Part shown: piece after piece, positions 21,514-33,492 of the stretch
Layout of the letters: each line of letters begins with the position of its first letter
Position numbering within the stretch: position 1 is the stretch's first letter
DNA from: Oscarella lobularis
Taxonomy: Eukaryota; Porifera; Homoscleromorpha; Homosclerophorida; Oscarellidae
NCBI RefSeq assembly: GCF_947507565.1
Contig: NC_089175.1
Location: 6,623,733-6,687,732, forward strand
Direction of reading: 5' to 3'
Length of the DNA stretch: 64,000 nt
Translations under genes and position numbers: made by a program
Notes under the pieces: generated by a model
The model's database searches: none
What the model was told of the DNA's origin: nothing
Seen by the model: the letters and a program-made list of their open reading frames with translations, nothing else

Positions 21514-22518
21514 TTTTTCGTTACTTGAAGTCGTTTGAAGGAACGTTGAATGAATGAAGGTTCTGATCTTCTGGTGTGCTTTAGGATGAATTTTGGATAC
21601 GGAAGATACGGAATGATATACGGAATGACATACCAAATACGCAAGCTCCGTGTCATGAACTTTCAAATTGCCATAAAAGGACTTCCCTTGTCTACGAAGT
21701 AGAGTTGCGCCTGCGCAAAATGCCTTTTGTGACTTGGACGGCCAGGCGCTTTTGCGCCTAGTCAGCCGCGGCAATTCGAACGGTAGCGACAGTGTTTCAA
21801 CCCTGATGACGAAAATACGCACTGACTTCTCCTGCATCCGAAACCAAGAATACCGAATCGACGTGTTCACGGTTAGGAAATCGAAGTAGAAGGACGCTAA
21901 CGACTGAAATTGGGTTGTTTCGCCTAGAACTGCGAGACTGAGTGGAAGAATCTAGCCATCATCGCCTTGAAATATTCGGACGCTTTTCCAGGCTTCAGAA
22001 ATCGTACAAAAAATACCTTGTCTTTCTGAATGGGTAAAAAATGTAACTCGATCTCAAACAAGAACCTTATTTATTTTATTATTTAATCAATTATTTAATT
22101 AATTCATGCTGTGTATGTATGCTGTTTTCCAGATCTTTTTATGGCTTGGACGATGGCGTATTCCTTCGACAGACGCTAAGAAACTTATTTGATATTGAGA
22201 GTTTTATCAAGCCGTTTTCCAGTATACCACGTAATATTATATTGGTATTTGCACTGTTTGACTCACGTCTTTTTTTCTTAGAAAGTGCTTTTATGCTCTA
22301 CGAACACGCCAGTCAGGAACTCGCCAGAGTTGCACACAGTCATGAAGCTGCGGCGCTAGTATTTATTTATCCATTCATTCCGGAAGTTGTCATCTTTTTT
22401 TCAGGTCTTCTAACCGCAACTGATTTTATTTCAGTGTATGTTTGTTCACATCTAAACTCACACAAACAGGCAACTGCCGCTAGCACAGTCACAGAAACGT
22501 TAGTCTCTTTCATGCGAT
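21514..22518. other. Intergenic between FReD-D and FReD-E
   Basis: The left part is the FReD-D promoter, with TTGCGCCTGCGCAA at 21705-21718. Positions 21900-22518 hold plus-strand open segments shared with 16940-17540 and 35290-35914, such as LDDGVFLRQTLRNLFDIESF (22150-22210) and a helical stretch near 22280-22350. They look like exons of a Y/Z-type gene, but no continuous model was found. Confidence 0.4.
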
Positions 22519-23926
22519 TCATTCTTTTTTTCTAAATTTCATTTCAGAAAATGCCAAGGATGACCGTCCTTTCCATGTGTACCAATGAATGCGATTTTCC
22601 CCGATGCCACTCAGATACAAACCATTCAGGAAGGTACGATGACAGCTGTTAAACCACCAACCACCTTCATAATAGGCTGCACAGTGACCACTAGTTTTAT
22701 CATTGTCTTGATCTTTTGTTGAAAACTTCATTCCATTGACGTTTTCATATGACTTTCCAGACGCTGCAATTGCATCACCTGCTGTACCACTGTACCCACT
22801 AACGCTTAGCGTGTACTTGGAATTGGAGTCTCCCACTTTAAAGCTACTGTATTTGGCGTGCGCACTGTTTCCTGAGTAATCTTTCAAATCAATTCTTAAG
22901 TCATTTGCTCCGTTTAGCTTCAAGATCTGGTGAAGAGAAGCTAAGCCAAGCCAGTAGTCACCGCTAATATTGCCGAATCCTCTTTCGTAGTCGATCCATT
23001 CGTGATTAAAATCAACTGATCCATCCTTACGTCTTTGAAAGACTGTCCATCCTCCTCCGTCAGTCTCCATGTCACAGTAGACTGGAATGAAGCCTATTCC
23101 CGTGACGGCAATTGTGAAACTGCCACTTGAAAGATGAGGAGATCGTTTATGCAGACAAGAGCAATCGCAGCCTTGCGAACTAACAATTACTAAAGCACAT
23201 TCATCTTGTTAAACTTATTAGTCAATGGCTGAAACCGTACTTCCTAGATCTTCAAGTTGCTTTTGCAATAATTCAATTAGCATGACGCCAGGAAGACCTT
23301 GAATGCCTTGTTCACCTTTCTACCACAAAACGAGTTCTCCAAATGATCTATTTTGGTGATGTAACAGCACCTGTCCTTTGTGACCATGCCGCCCAATTGC
23401 TCCTTTAACTCCCTTTGGTCCCGTGACGCCAGAAAAACCTCGATTTCCTTTGTCTCCTTTTGAGCCAGCCTTTCCAAGCTTTCCCTTTAAAATAGCAACT
23501 TAGGTCATCTGATAATTTTTTCTCATTGTACTGCTACCTGTGTACCGATGTTTCCTCTGTCTCCTTTATCACCTTTCAGTCCTCTTGGTCCCAATAGCCC
23601 TCTCTCTCCAATAGGACCCTACCATTATATGACCAGTTGTCGTACCTGCACCTTCATTACTTGTAACTACATACCGCTCTTCCAACTGGACCAGGCGGTC
23701 CACGTGAACCGATAGTGCCAGGTAAACCTTGTGGTCCTACAGGGCCTGGCAATCCCTGAGGTCCAGCAATGTGTTTGTGATCACACGCTGTCGACAATGT
23801 CTGCGCCGGAATTAGATAAGTTTCTTAGGCCAAAAAAATGATATTGTTTATGTTTGCCTGAGAAGACGCGTTTTTCACGACGTAGCCAAGTAGGCAGAAG
23901 AGCAGCAACGTTCTCATTGTTTTCAT
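22519..23926 (-). CDS. FReD-E: secreted collagen-fibrinogen (ficolin-like) lectin
   Basis: Exons 23858-23926, 23675-23800, 23538-23618, 23371-23484, 23241-23319 and 22519-23171; 373 residues, phases 0,0,0,0,1. Signal peptide MKTMRTLLLFCLLGYVV. Exon 4 is 9 bp (one Gly-X-Y triplet) shorter than in A, C and G, so the stalk length varies by whole triplets. The fibrinogen domain is complete (CDCSC, DQDND, GGWWFNSC). GC donor in intron 1. Closest to C and G by eye. Confidence 0.9.
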
Positions 23927-23966
23927 AAAAGTGTTTGGTATGAAAGTCTTCTTCTGCCTGTGTGTG

Positions 23967-24279
23967 CTTTTATAGATGCATTTTAGGTACGGAAGAGACG
24001 GAATGACGTCAGATCCGTGTTATTTCCATTTCAAGATTTCCATAAATGGACTTGTCCACGTGCGGGGGTGAGTTGCGCCTGCGCAAGACTCGTTTTCGTC
24101 GTGACCATTTTCTCCTAAGAAAACGCCTGCGACCAGACGCTTCTCGTCTCGTCAGCCACAAAATTTCTGTACTGCTGCGCCTTTGCGACTGCATTCTACC
24201 CGCTCGTCGCCTCGAAACGTCGTCGAATCGCGAAAATACGCTTTAGTTCTTCCCTACTTCACCTAGTTTCGAAACTAGG
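23967..24279. promoter_or_regulatory. Bidirectional promoter between FReD-E and Y copy 2
   Basis: Minus-strand TATA box at 23967-23974 (41 bp before the ATG), TTGCGCCTGCGCAA at 24073-24086 and the perfect palindrome CCTAGTTTCGAAACTAGG at 24262-24279. Confidence 0.55.
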
Positions 24280-24285
24280 AGCACT

Positions 24286-24950
24286 TTGGTCACCTAATAC
24301 ACTCTATCGAGGTTGGAAAATTGAACGCAAAGCACGCAAGTGACTGTAACGGAGTCCGTTCGCTCAGGAAACCAAGACGGAGAATTTCGCAAAAAATCAC
24401 CTTGAAATATTCGAACGTTTTTGAAGGTTTTGGAAGAATCCGTGCACTTGTACGTCCTGGATCTAAATCGGTAAGAATTCCAAAGAACCTTATTAGTTAA
24501 TTAATTATTTAATCCATTTATCAATATCTTTAGTTTTCTTGATGAGTTTGGAGAGAGCGTCTTTATTCAACAGAAACCGTCTTTCTCTTCTTATCTCAGT
24601 CATGAAGGTAAGTCACTTATTCAGTATTTGTCCCACATGTCATGGGTCTTCTTCAGGTCGGCTATCTGCAGATGATTTGACGTCAGATTCTGCTCATTTT
24701 GTGAAATTCATTTTTTTCTCTGTTCTAAAATTTCCGTCAACGCATGTCAGTGTTTCAGTGAGTGAGAGCCAGCGTTACTGTGTGTGTTTTCTTATGTATA
24801 CAAATTTACCATTGTTTTAGTACACCGTGATCAAGGACCACTACAATGATCTAACGTTATTCTATTCCAACGAAGGCAATACTCTCTTGCCTGAATTCAA
24901 TTGTAGTCATATCTCGAAGCAGCTGGATCTTGCATTATCTCTTCTCTAAG
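24286..24950 (+). pseudogene. Y-family gene, copy 2 (3' exons intact, 5' exon shifted)
   Basis: Segments: a basic 5' segment (VGKLNAKHASDCNG, RSLRKPRRRISQ), an exon with LDEFGESVFIQQKPSFSSYL, an exon starting GRLSADD up to the donor TCA|GTGAGT, and a last exon YTVIKDHYNDLTLFYSNEG ending SLL and a stop. Exons 2-4 join in phase with good splice sites. Relative to copy 3 there is about 10 bp extra after the KYSN codons, which breaks the first exon unless another splice site is used. No known domain was recognised. A downstream block (25137-25245) ends in SCRFHDDG as in the other copies. Confidence 0.4.
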
Positions 24951-25496
24951 GTAAATACCACGTGATTAGTTATCTCTATACTACTCTTCGAGATCTGCTA
25001 ACAGTCACTTCCCAATCTGGCTTATTACAACTCATCAACCTATTTTTTTTAGATGATAATGAACATGGATTTAGAAATGTAGGTAAGAGATTTTCTAATT
25101 GTAATTGTACTTTATAATTAACGTTGAAATTTTAGTTGCAATTCACGACATCACAAACTCGTCGCCAAATGACTTCACTTCTTCAAGAGGCAGCGCATCT
25201 GAACTGAAGTCCTGCCGTTTCCATGACGACGGGTAATAATTGCTGAAAGTTTTGTCATTGAGCTCCGTTACCACGGCAGCAGATGTGCACGGCGTTGTCT
25301 TCAATCAAAGCCAAATATTTTGGAACTCCACTTCACAGCGATATCAAAGTATGTGACAAGCGTGTCTCTTCCTCAACCTTTCTCTTCTGACAGGTTCTGA
25401 TTTATTGGTGGACTCCACGGGCCAGCTGTAGAGATTGCAGTGTCATCAGGTCTTTGTGTGGTAAGTGGATTTATTGCTTCGTATTCAGCTAAGGGT

Positions 25497-25795
25497 GTCT
25501 TTTAGGATAGGGGTCCTAAGCATGACCCCGTCATCAAAAACTGCTCCACCGGGGTCCTGGGCAAGACCCCGTCATCAAAAACTGCCTGGCAGGGGTCCTG
25601 GGCATGACCCCGTCAAAACTGCCTGTGCATGGAAACGCGAGGGACAACTGTGCTTTTTTATCATTTTATTCAATAAATTGACTGTCCCTCCCCTTTTATC
25701 TTTGAGCAGTTTTTTGATGACGGGGTCTTGCTCAGGACCCCGGTTGCGAGCCTTTTTTTTATGACGGGGTCATGCCCAGGACCCCAACTCCTAAA
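25497..25795. repeat. Inverted-repeat (foldback) element, spacer copy 2
   Basis: Same structure as 3189-3493: GTCTTTTAGGA left end, five internal GGGGTCCT/AGGACCCC palindromic motifs, with a slightly decayed right end (TCCTAAACAAC). Confidence 0.6.
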
Positions 25796-28168
25796 CAACG
25801 AACGTCAAAAACAAGGACAAGTGCTTTGTAATAATGTACCTGGTCATAGAGTAGCAAAATGGTAAATGCGGTGCCATCATGCGTCTACGGCATCACGCAG
25901 ACGCAAGGACCCCAAACGGTGAGGTTTACGCGTCACAAGATTATCATTATCACGAGTAGGTGCGACTAAGTAACTGCGCCATCAAAGTGCAAAAAATTAA
26001 AATAAACTTGATATCATGATCTTCCTTCCTGGGTTTCCACACTGCAAAAAAAGCAATTGACTTGTCAATTTATACTCTTCTTACCTCTACTAGACTACCC
26101 TCAAGCAGCAAAGCATATGACAAAAAACTAAATTACCTTCAGAGTCAACTGACCTAAAATCTCAACTAAAGAAAAACCTACAGAAGAGAAACCATAACAC
26201 AAAAACTAATAGCACATAGATTACTTCAAAATCTCTTCACCTACGCTATTCCTAGACTACCTCAAAAAGCCATTAAAAAATCAGGTGGTGGCTGCTAGCT
26301 GAAGCACTGTGGGAAGGAGCTAAACGCCTACTAAAAATCCGCCCTACCCTACTAGCAGCCGCCTACCAAACTCTAAGGCAAGGGAGCGGACCCGTGCAGA
26401 CTAACCGTAGTGATAAAGCACGCGATGGATAGTCTTTTTACTGTTCCACTACACCCTCTGTAACATGCCCTGCAACATACTTTCATGCGCTGCCATGACA
26501 ACCGCCCTCACTCACGAACCCCAACCCGCTCTCAATTACACATTAGGAAAGCAGACCTAATAGTTAAACGGACGGAAATCTTCCATGCACGCGAGCGTGG
26601 CAGCGTCACGTCAGGCAATCCAACCCGTGTATTTCACAGAGAGAGACCCGCTCCCTATGTGAACGCCTACTCCGCAAGGACCCCCAGTTTTAAACCTGGT
26701 CACTCGTTGTCTTCATCAGGAAGGCTCTCGTTGCATTGCTCTAAAGGGTGACATTAGTTAGTGAGTCGCGTATAAGTGGTGCTTACGTACCTATACGTCT
26801 GATAGGAGCGTGACGTCATGTGCTATATTTTTATTTCCTTTCTTGCGCCGCGCGAAATCAGAGGCATCTAGAAAATAGACAAATGAATCAAATTTGAGGT
26901 AAAGTGGGTGGATGCCACGCAGGATTGCTCACCGGTGAGCGGATGCGCAACGAAAAATGAGAGGTGGGGGCGTGGGGCGTGTTCTCTTGAATTGACTTCA
27001 GCAATTCCGGCGACGCTGGAGACCAGAAAAAGGGTGAAAGCGGATTTACGGTAATGAAATCCGTGATCCTACGAATTGGCCGCCACTTTGGAGAAGCAGT
27101 GTTCAGCGTTTCACTGTCCCGCGGCATGTGATCCACAAAAAGTTTACGAGATCGTGTTCGACGGCGAAAGATCGTCACAAAATTCTTTGGATCACTTCAC
27201 ACGTGTTATTAGTAGAATTAATAGCAGTTGTCGCTGATCGATTATTGGCTTACCTGACGTCATCAAGACTACAGTACATAGTGTGACCATTCGGAAAAAG
27301 ACACTCCCACGTAAGCCTATGAGCTGCGGTGCGATTTCTTGTACTACACTGTATTAATTAAAAAAGAAGTGAATAAATACTTACTTACCTAATACGTCAA
27401 AAGCGTTGGAGAAGCATTGAGCCATCCACGCTATAGTTTAGCTAAAATTGACCACCTTCGCAAACCTAAAATAAAAATCAATAAATAAATTTAATTAATT
27501 ATTGACGAGTCGCTCTAGTATCGAATTTGGACTCGGATCAAACTTCGGGGTACTTACTTCATAGATCAGACGAGCCATGGGTAATAGTGAAGATCTGCTA
27601 CGGCATTTTCTGTTGAGAGGCCCCTTTCGAGGGTACGCGATCGCGAATCGCGTTAGGGCCACGTGAAGCAATACTGAAGGTACTGAGAAGCTCCCGACCA
27701 CTATTTCCACCTAAGAAAACTGATGTGTCACCGAGGAAGGGATGGGGTACAACGAATTGGCGGCTCAACCGTTTTTTTACGCTGCCCACGTCATCCGATG
27801 ACAGGAGTGTCACAAAGCAATGACACGCCTTCGAAAAGCTTCTCCACCAGAGGATCCATCAGGCCGAATTTTTAGCGACAGTATTCATTAGCGTGCGTTA
27901 TTGACGTGCACATACAAAAAAATTGTTTTATATTCTCAACTCAAAAGTTTGTAAATCACTCGCCGTTAGGTACGGTAAATTCCTACCTTATTCTTGTTGT
28001 GTTTAGCCTAATTATTCAACTTTTCTGTACCCTCGGACAGTAATTTCATTATCGTAGACGCATGACGTAATGGACCAAAAATAGCGCACACTACTCTCCA
28101 GACTAGATCATGTTCTCCATTAGCCGAGAAAGTAGCTAGTGACTCCGGAGTACTTTTTGAGAAGCAAA
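25796..28168. other. Duplicated non-coding spacer, copy 2, and ROCO2 upstream region
   Basis: Positions 25796-27800 follow spacer copies 1 and 3 in order, with a short foldback at 26283-26367. Open frames are not conserved between copies. Positions 27830-28168 are unique and precede the first macro exon of ROCO2; no clear core promoter was seen. Confidence 0.45.
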
Positions 28169-31100
28169 ATGCGTTCTTTAGCTACGAATCCTTGGGCGAG
28201 GATGTCTCTTGAAGACAAACGAAAATACTACCGCTGTGGAGAGAACTACGAGACGCTCGACAGCCTAAAGACCTGGCAGAAATACAAAACATTGAGTAAA
28301 ACGTTTCCTCGGGGGAGAAAAGGACCGGCCAATCTTCTCGTCCAATAGAAAGTCTCGTTGCGCGACAGAAACCATTTTACGCTGCAGATGAAAAGCTCAA
28401 CGAAAAGGTGACCCTCTGGAAAGGAGATATCACGTGTCTGGAGATTGACGCAATCGTGAATGCAACCAAAAACTCGCTCCTACGCGGAGACGGAGGAGAA
28501 AAAAGAGGTTCCGTTATTTAATGTCCCGCATGTCAGGCCCATTTCCTCCCCCGTGAGAGAAAAGGGTCCCACTCGAGTACGTCATCAGTCATGTCATTGA
28601 CTCAATTGTGGGTGTGGAAGAAGTAATGCCTACGGCATTTCGCACATACTGCCTTGAATGACCGATGGACCATTGTATGCATTGCTGCTTCGTGTCCATC
28701 TGGTCAATCATTCTGGTTCGTATGTAGCAGCGTACCTAGGCGTGAATTCTTCCAGACCCACAATCAAGTCATGACTGATGACATAGTCGAGTTGTACCAG
28801 GTCCTTTTCTCTCCACAGAGTGTAGAAGGAAAATGGTCTGTCATGCAAGGCTATACCGTTATTGACGCAGGATTCTTTACTTTGAATGTATGCTTTGCTT
28901 TGCATGCAGTCTATGAATGCATACATCGTGCAAACGGGGATTCACTGCTTGATGAATGCCGTACATTAGGCTGGTGCGACACGGGAAAAGCAAAATTGAC
29001 ATCCGGTCTAAGAATTTAAACTGACATTCTAAACGACAAAGTTTTATAATAAAGCACTTGTTTAGGTTATCGTTTGCCGGCTAAATGTGAGCTCTTATTT
29101 TGCGTGCTTCTGCATGTGCATGCATGCCATTGGTAGATGTTTTGCACGCTGTTGGACCTACTGGGAAGAAACCGAAGCTGCTGCGGAGTTGTTATAATGC
29201 GTGTTTAGCACTTGCATTAGACCACAATATTCGTTCGCTGGTAGTCTACTTGTTTGATTAAGATGTAACATCTGATTCTTTGTGCTTCAGGCTTTCTGCA
29301 GCATTTCGACTGGAGGGAACGAATATCCCAGGACAGATGCCGCCTCCGTTGCTATTGATACAGTTCGAAGATGGTTGAACGTTCCAGAAAATGCCGAAAA
29401 GGTCATGTGTTTGCTGCGATTGCAGTTTTTGTTACAATTTCTTTCATTTTAGATTGACAGAATTATTTTTTGCGTCTATACCTCTGCTGATCAAAATATT
29501 TATGAATCATTGCTGCCTTATTATTTTCCAGACGTACAAGACGTGCAACATGCGGAGGAAAGTGCAAGAGACGCTGCAGAACGAACAGAAACTTACCAAC
29601 AGGAGGTGTGATTCCTAGGTCAATTTTTTTATTTTGTTTAAATCTATAGACTGTTATCATATAAGACTTAATTGTTCAGTCGACCATTTGCTTCTGACCT
29701 TGATTTGTTTAGGTTACCCATTTTCAAAAAATTTACCACGAGGCACTGAAACGCGGCTCAGTAACGGTGAATCGAACTCGCGTCATTGTGGCCGGTCAAG
29801 ACGGAGCTGGCAAGTCGTGTCTTGTTGATTCTCTTTTGAACAGACCCTTTGAGAAAGATAAAGCGAGCACAGAAGGAGCGGTTGTGTCAATGATTCACAC
29901 AGCAGCATGCGGGTGGGTTGCGACCGACAACAAAGACCACTTAGATCCGCTGATTGCTGAGGGCGTATACCGCATGAATCAGCAGCAATCGGACTCATTT
30001 CGTAGAACTATAGCATCAAACGACTTTGATTCCGAGTTAGAAAAGGTGAAATCAGACACATCAGAGCCTTCCCACGGCACTTCTTCAGAAGTGGACTCCG
30101 TCAAACCGGCCCCTGTAGTGGAAACACTGGAAGAAAATTTGAAAATGTTTGGAATTGAAGCGAAGACACTCACGGCTATGCAGCAACAATTGGTGACTAC
30201 TTTCCTCGCAAGCAGACCTAGCGAAGAGGATCTTCGTAAGCAAATTTTCGGCGTTCGCGATATCTGGGATTTGGGTGGGCAAGAAATTTATCTCGCCACA
30301 CATGCGGCTCTGATGCCAAACAGCAAAGCATTTGGGTTGTCCATGTACATGATTGTGATGGACATCTCAAAGTCGCTGTCTGATAAAGCAGAGTCGTTTC
30401 ATCGATCATTGGATGGTAGTGTAGTAGACCAGAGTAACGAATTGGGCTGGATTCGCACAAACGGAGACTTCCCTCTCTACTGGTTTGGCTCAATCGCAGC
30501 GGCCCACGAAGACACGCCTATGGGTGGCCATTGGCTGGGTAAGGACGAAGAAGTCGCTCCTCCTCCTGTCTTTGCAATTGGTTCACACCGAGACGTCTTG
30601 GACACCGACACGGAAAGGTTTCCGGATCCGGAGTCCGTAGAAAAGTGGCTGAAGCATCAAGAACAATATTTTGAGGAACTTCTTAGCCATACCGATTTCA
30701 TGAAGCACATCGTCGTACCGAAGAAACGTGGAGTCAGGGAGGACAATGAAGAATTTCACGAAATGGTTCACTTCTTCAGGAGAATATTCCTGATAGACAA
30801 TACCGTCTCCGGTTCAGCATTTCCTTGTAGAAGCGTTATAGAAATTCGAGAACGAGTCGATCGCATGACGTCGACATATTGGAAAGGAATGAAAAAACAG
30901 CCCTTATTCTGGATTTATCTTGAAATTCTGTTGTTTCGTTGGAGCAAAGTTATGAAAACGGTCGCGGCAAAAGTTGACGAAATTGTAAAACTAGCTCAAC
31001 ATCCGACAATCTGCAATATTTCTAGTCGCGACGAAGTTCTCGTTGCACTGAAGTATCTTGCCAACGTCGGAGCAATTCTCTATTACCCACAAGTAGACGA

Positions 31101-32435
31101 TTTGAAAGACTACGTTTTCACGAGACCTATGTGGGTAATCAAAGCGCTATCAACTTTTGTGACGGCGGCGAAACCGGGTCCATTGTTGGAGCCAAAGTGA
31201 AATATTCTAAGAGAGAAAGGAATAATGTCCAATGATTTAATGAACTATCGTCTGACGCAAATGCGAGACGCTGACATCAGCGATTTAGCTACTTCTTTAG
31301 AAGACGCTGGTCGGGAGCAAATTGAAGACGAAAATAGGCTAATTATGCGGCTTCTCAAACTTCTCGACGTCATAACGCCAGTTGCAGAATCTTCTCTCGT
31401 TGAATTTTATGTTCCTTCAATGCTTACGAAGTCATTTGTGTATTCTCCTACGCATTGGGAATGTCATCGTCACTCGCTTTCTCTTCCCGCTCCTCTTATC
31501 GTCATTCCCATTAAACTGAAGTTTATTCCGGAGTGCCTCTACTTTCGTCTCGTAACTCGCTTTTTAACTTTGTATCCAAAAAAACCGGAACTCTCTCGTC
31601 ATCAGTGCATCTTTCAAGTGCAAGATAAAGAGATTCTCACTGTTGAAGGTATTCAGCTACGTCTTTATAGCACCTCCATTTGTATTGTCTTCCTAGTTGA
31701 AATTGAATTGCTGTATCACAGCCGAGGTAATTGGATTGCTCTAACCATTCTTTATGTCAATGAAGACGACGTAGCAAGAGCCAGCCCGTCTTTTTTACCC
31801 TCAATTAGAGAGGAGCTGGCTCAACAAATGAGAAGTATCTGCCAGCAGGGCATGGGAGGATTTAGGTATAGTGTATGCTGTCAAATACGAGAAGCCGTAC
31901 GCGCAGACGGACAGTTCGATGTTGATGTCAGAAGCCTTCCTTTTCTTCAGAATGAGCATTATAAGTACTTGCCAAGAGATGCCAAGCTATACGACAAATT
32001 CGGGAGACGATTGCGAGTGACGTCAGACGACTTTTTGAAAATTAACTGTTGGTTTGGGCACCAGTCAAGTGGGGCTACACCGTTGGCATCTCAAGGTAAT
32101 ACATATTAGCAGAAGAGCGTTTTGCTTGATTAACTTGATTTGTTTTTCTTGCCAGTTTCACTCCCTCGGACAATCAACGAGTGTTTTATTCGTATTGTCG
32201 CAAACCTAGTAGAGTCAAAATGGCAAAAGTTTGCTGTTTTCTGGGGCGAAAAGCCAGTTCCTTTCATCAGTACAAAGAGAAGTCTAATGAGAGTTTTCTT
32301 CTGGCCATGATGGTGATAGAGGATTGGATGTCAGAATGCGGTCGAAAGGCAACGGTAATTGCTCTCATTCGAGCTTGCGAAGAGTGCGGCATTCATAGAG
32401 ATAACATCGAAGCGGCTTACAAAGAAAAGGTGTAA
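28169..32435 (+). pseudogene. ROCO2: macro domain-ROC-COR-Death gene with two lesions
   Basis: Exons: 28169-28295, 28388-28507, 28910-29005, 29066-29086, 29137-29240, 29291-29401, 29453-29605, 29713-31648, 31697-32095 and 32156-32435. Exons 1-7 encode a MACROD-like macro domain (KVTLWKGDITCLEIDAIVNA, LLDECRTLGWCDTG, AKYVLHAVGP, FCSISTG, IDRIIFCVYTS), all joined in phase. Exon 8 continues in phase into ROC (P-loop GQDGAGKS, DLGGQE, SHRD) and COR. Lesions: TGA at 31198-31200, where ROCO3 has TGG and ROCO1 TCG, and a 1-bp deletion near 32250 in the Death exon. The upstream part is open and could yield a macro-ROC protein ending in COR (about 739 residues). Macro active-site residues are changed. 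The fusion is inferred from splice phase. Confidence 0.8.
28529..28846. repeat. Foldback element inside the macro-domain intron of ROCO2
   Basis: The left arm (28529 to about 28622) is matched in reverse complement by the right arm (about 28746 to 28846), starting from GCATGTCAGGCCC and ending at GGTCTGTCATGC. It fills most of a 402-bp intron, the longest in this gene, between two exons that split the macro ADP-ribose loop. Probably a non-autonomous insertion. Confidence 0.6.
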
Positions 32436-33492
32436 AATTGAATAAATATATAGAAGAAATCATTCAGATGATGCATGAAGTGTCGTAATTAGCAGTGGCA
32501 ACAAACGAATTCTTTTGCAACAAAGTTAGAGTGAACAACTAGGCGACTACCATAGGAAACTACTCATCCATATCAGCGCTCACCTTTATTGAAGAGCTAC
32601 GCATCTATATCCGCTTTCATATTTTTTAGATGATGATGCTATTTATTTATAGTCATGTGACTCTAACACATCATGGCCAGAGTCATCGTCTACTCCTTGG
32701 CGTTCTGATAAACATGACTGCACTGGCGGACGATCTTCCGCGCGGAGCTCATCCTGCCAAAAGATGAGAACGAGATTGGAGTGGAAGCACGGTAGGATTG
32801 TAGCGATATCTACAAGATTAGCTCCGTTCCGAAGCTTTCTCTAGTCTTCCTATCGTCAAAGATGGCATAAAGCTCGCGAAAGCGCGGGTAGAGGTGCGAT
32901 AGACGCTCTCTTTCGACCGTTAGACGACTCAAACGACGCCGATAGGCAATAGGGGACCCCCACGGATCCTAGGATCCGTGGGGCCCCACTCAAACGTCGA
33001 AATTTCACTTTGAAGCTCAAGACTTTCCACCATTGGGTAATTACTTTTGCCAAACATGAGCAGGTCGAAGAATCCAAAACGACTGCGTTCATGGCGCCCT
33101 GTTTTTACGGAGTGTTTTGTCATGGAGCTCTGTTACCACGGCAACAGGTGTGCACGATATTTTTTCAATCATGGCTAAGCCTACCTAGGGTGATTAAAAG
33201 TCGTTTAAACTTCTCTTTTATGTAGCATCACATTTAGAAACTGACTGAGTCCCATGGCAAGTAAAGCAAATTAGTAAGGTGTAATTTCTTATTAGTTTAT
33301 TAGGATATTCAAGACGCTTTCTATATCTAACTAGTCAATGATGGACACAGTTGTGAAGGTACTAGGTCACTTTTTTACCAGTATTTATTCTGGTCTTTTT
33401 CTCAACAACGCGCCAATCTAAAATTCACTCACAACTACACTCACACGGACAGACGGGCTCAGTGGCAGAAACGTCATTCTCTTCTACGCTAT
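32436..33492. other. Intergenic between ROCO2 and FReD-F
   Basis: Positions 32640-32940 resemble the 3' flanks of ROCO1 and ROCO3. A perfect 26-bp palindrome lies at 32958-32983. From about 33390 the DNA is the usual 3' flank of FReD genes. No gene is visible. Confidence 0.4.
32958..32983. repeat. Perfect 26-bp palindrome
   Basis: The arms CCCCACGGATCCT and AGGATCCGTGGGG are exact reverse complements with no spacer; two further G-C pairs lie beyond two mismatches. It could act as a protein site or a hairpin. Function unknown. Confidence 0.85.

Noticed and set aside
26888-27178. Minus-strand frame shared loosely with 4625-4846 and 40282-40494
   Set aside because: The three copies give frames broken at different places and no protein-level conservation, so duplicated non-coding DNA is simpler.
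28654-29019. 121-codon frame overlapping the ROCO2 macro exon
   Set aside because: Its first two thirds lie in the foldback intron; only the last part (from 28910) is genuine macro coding sequence.
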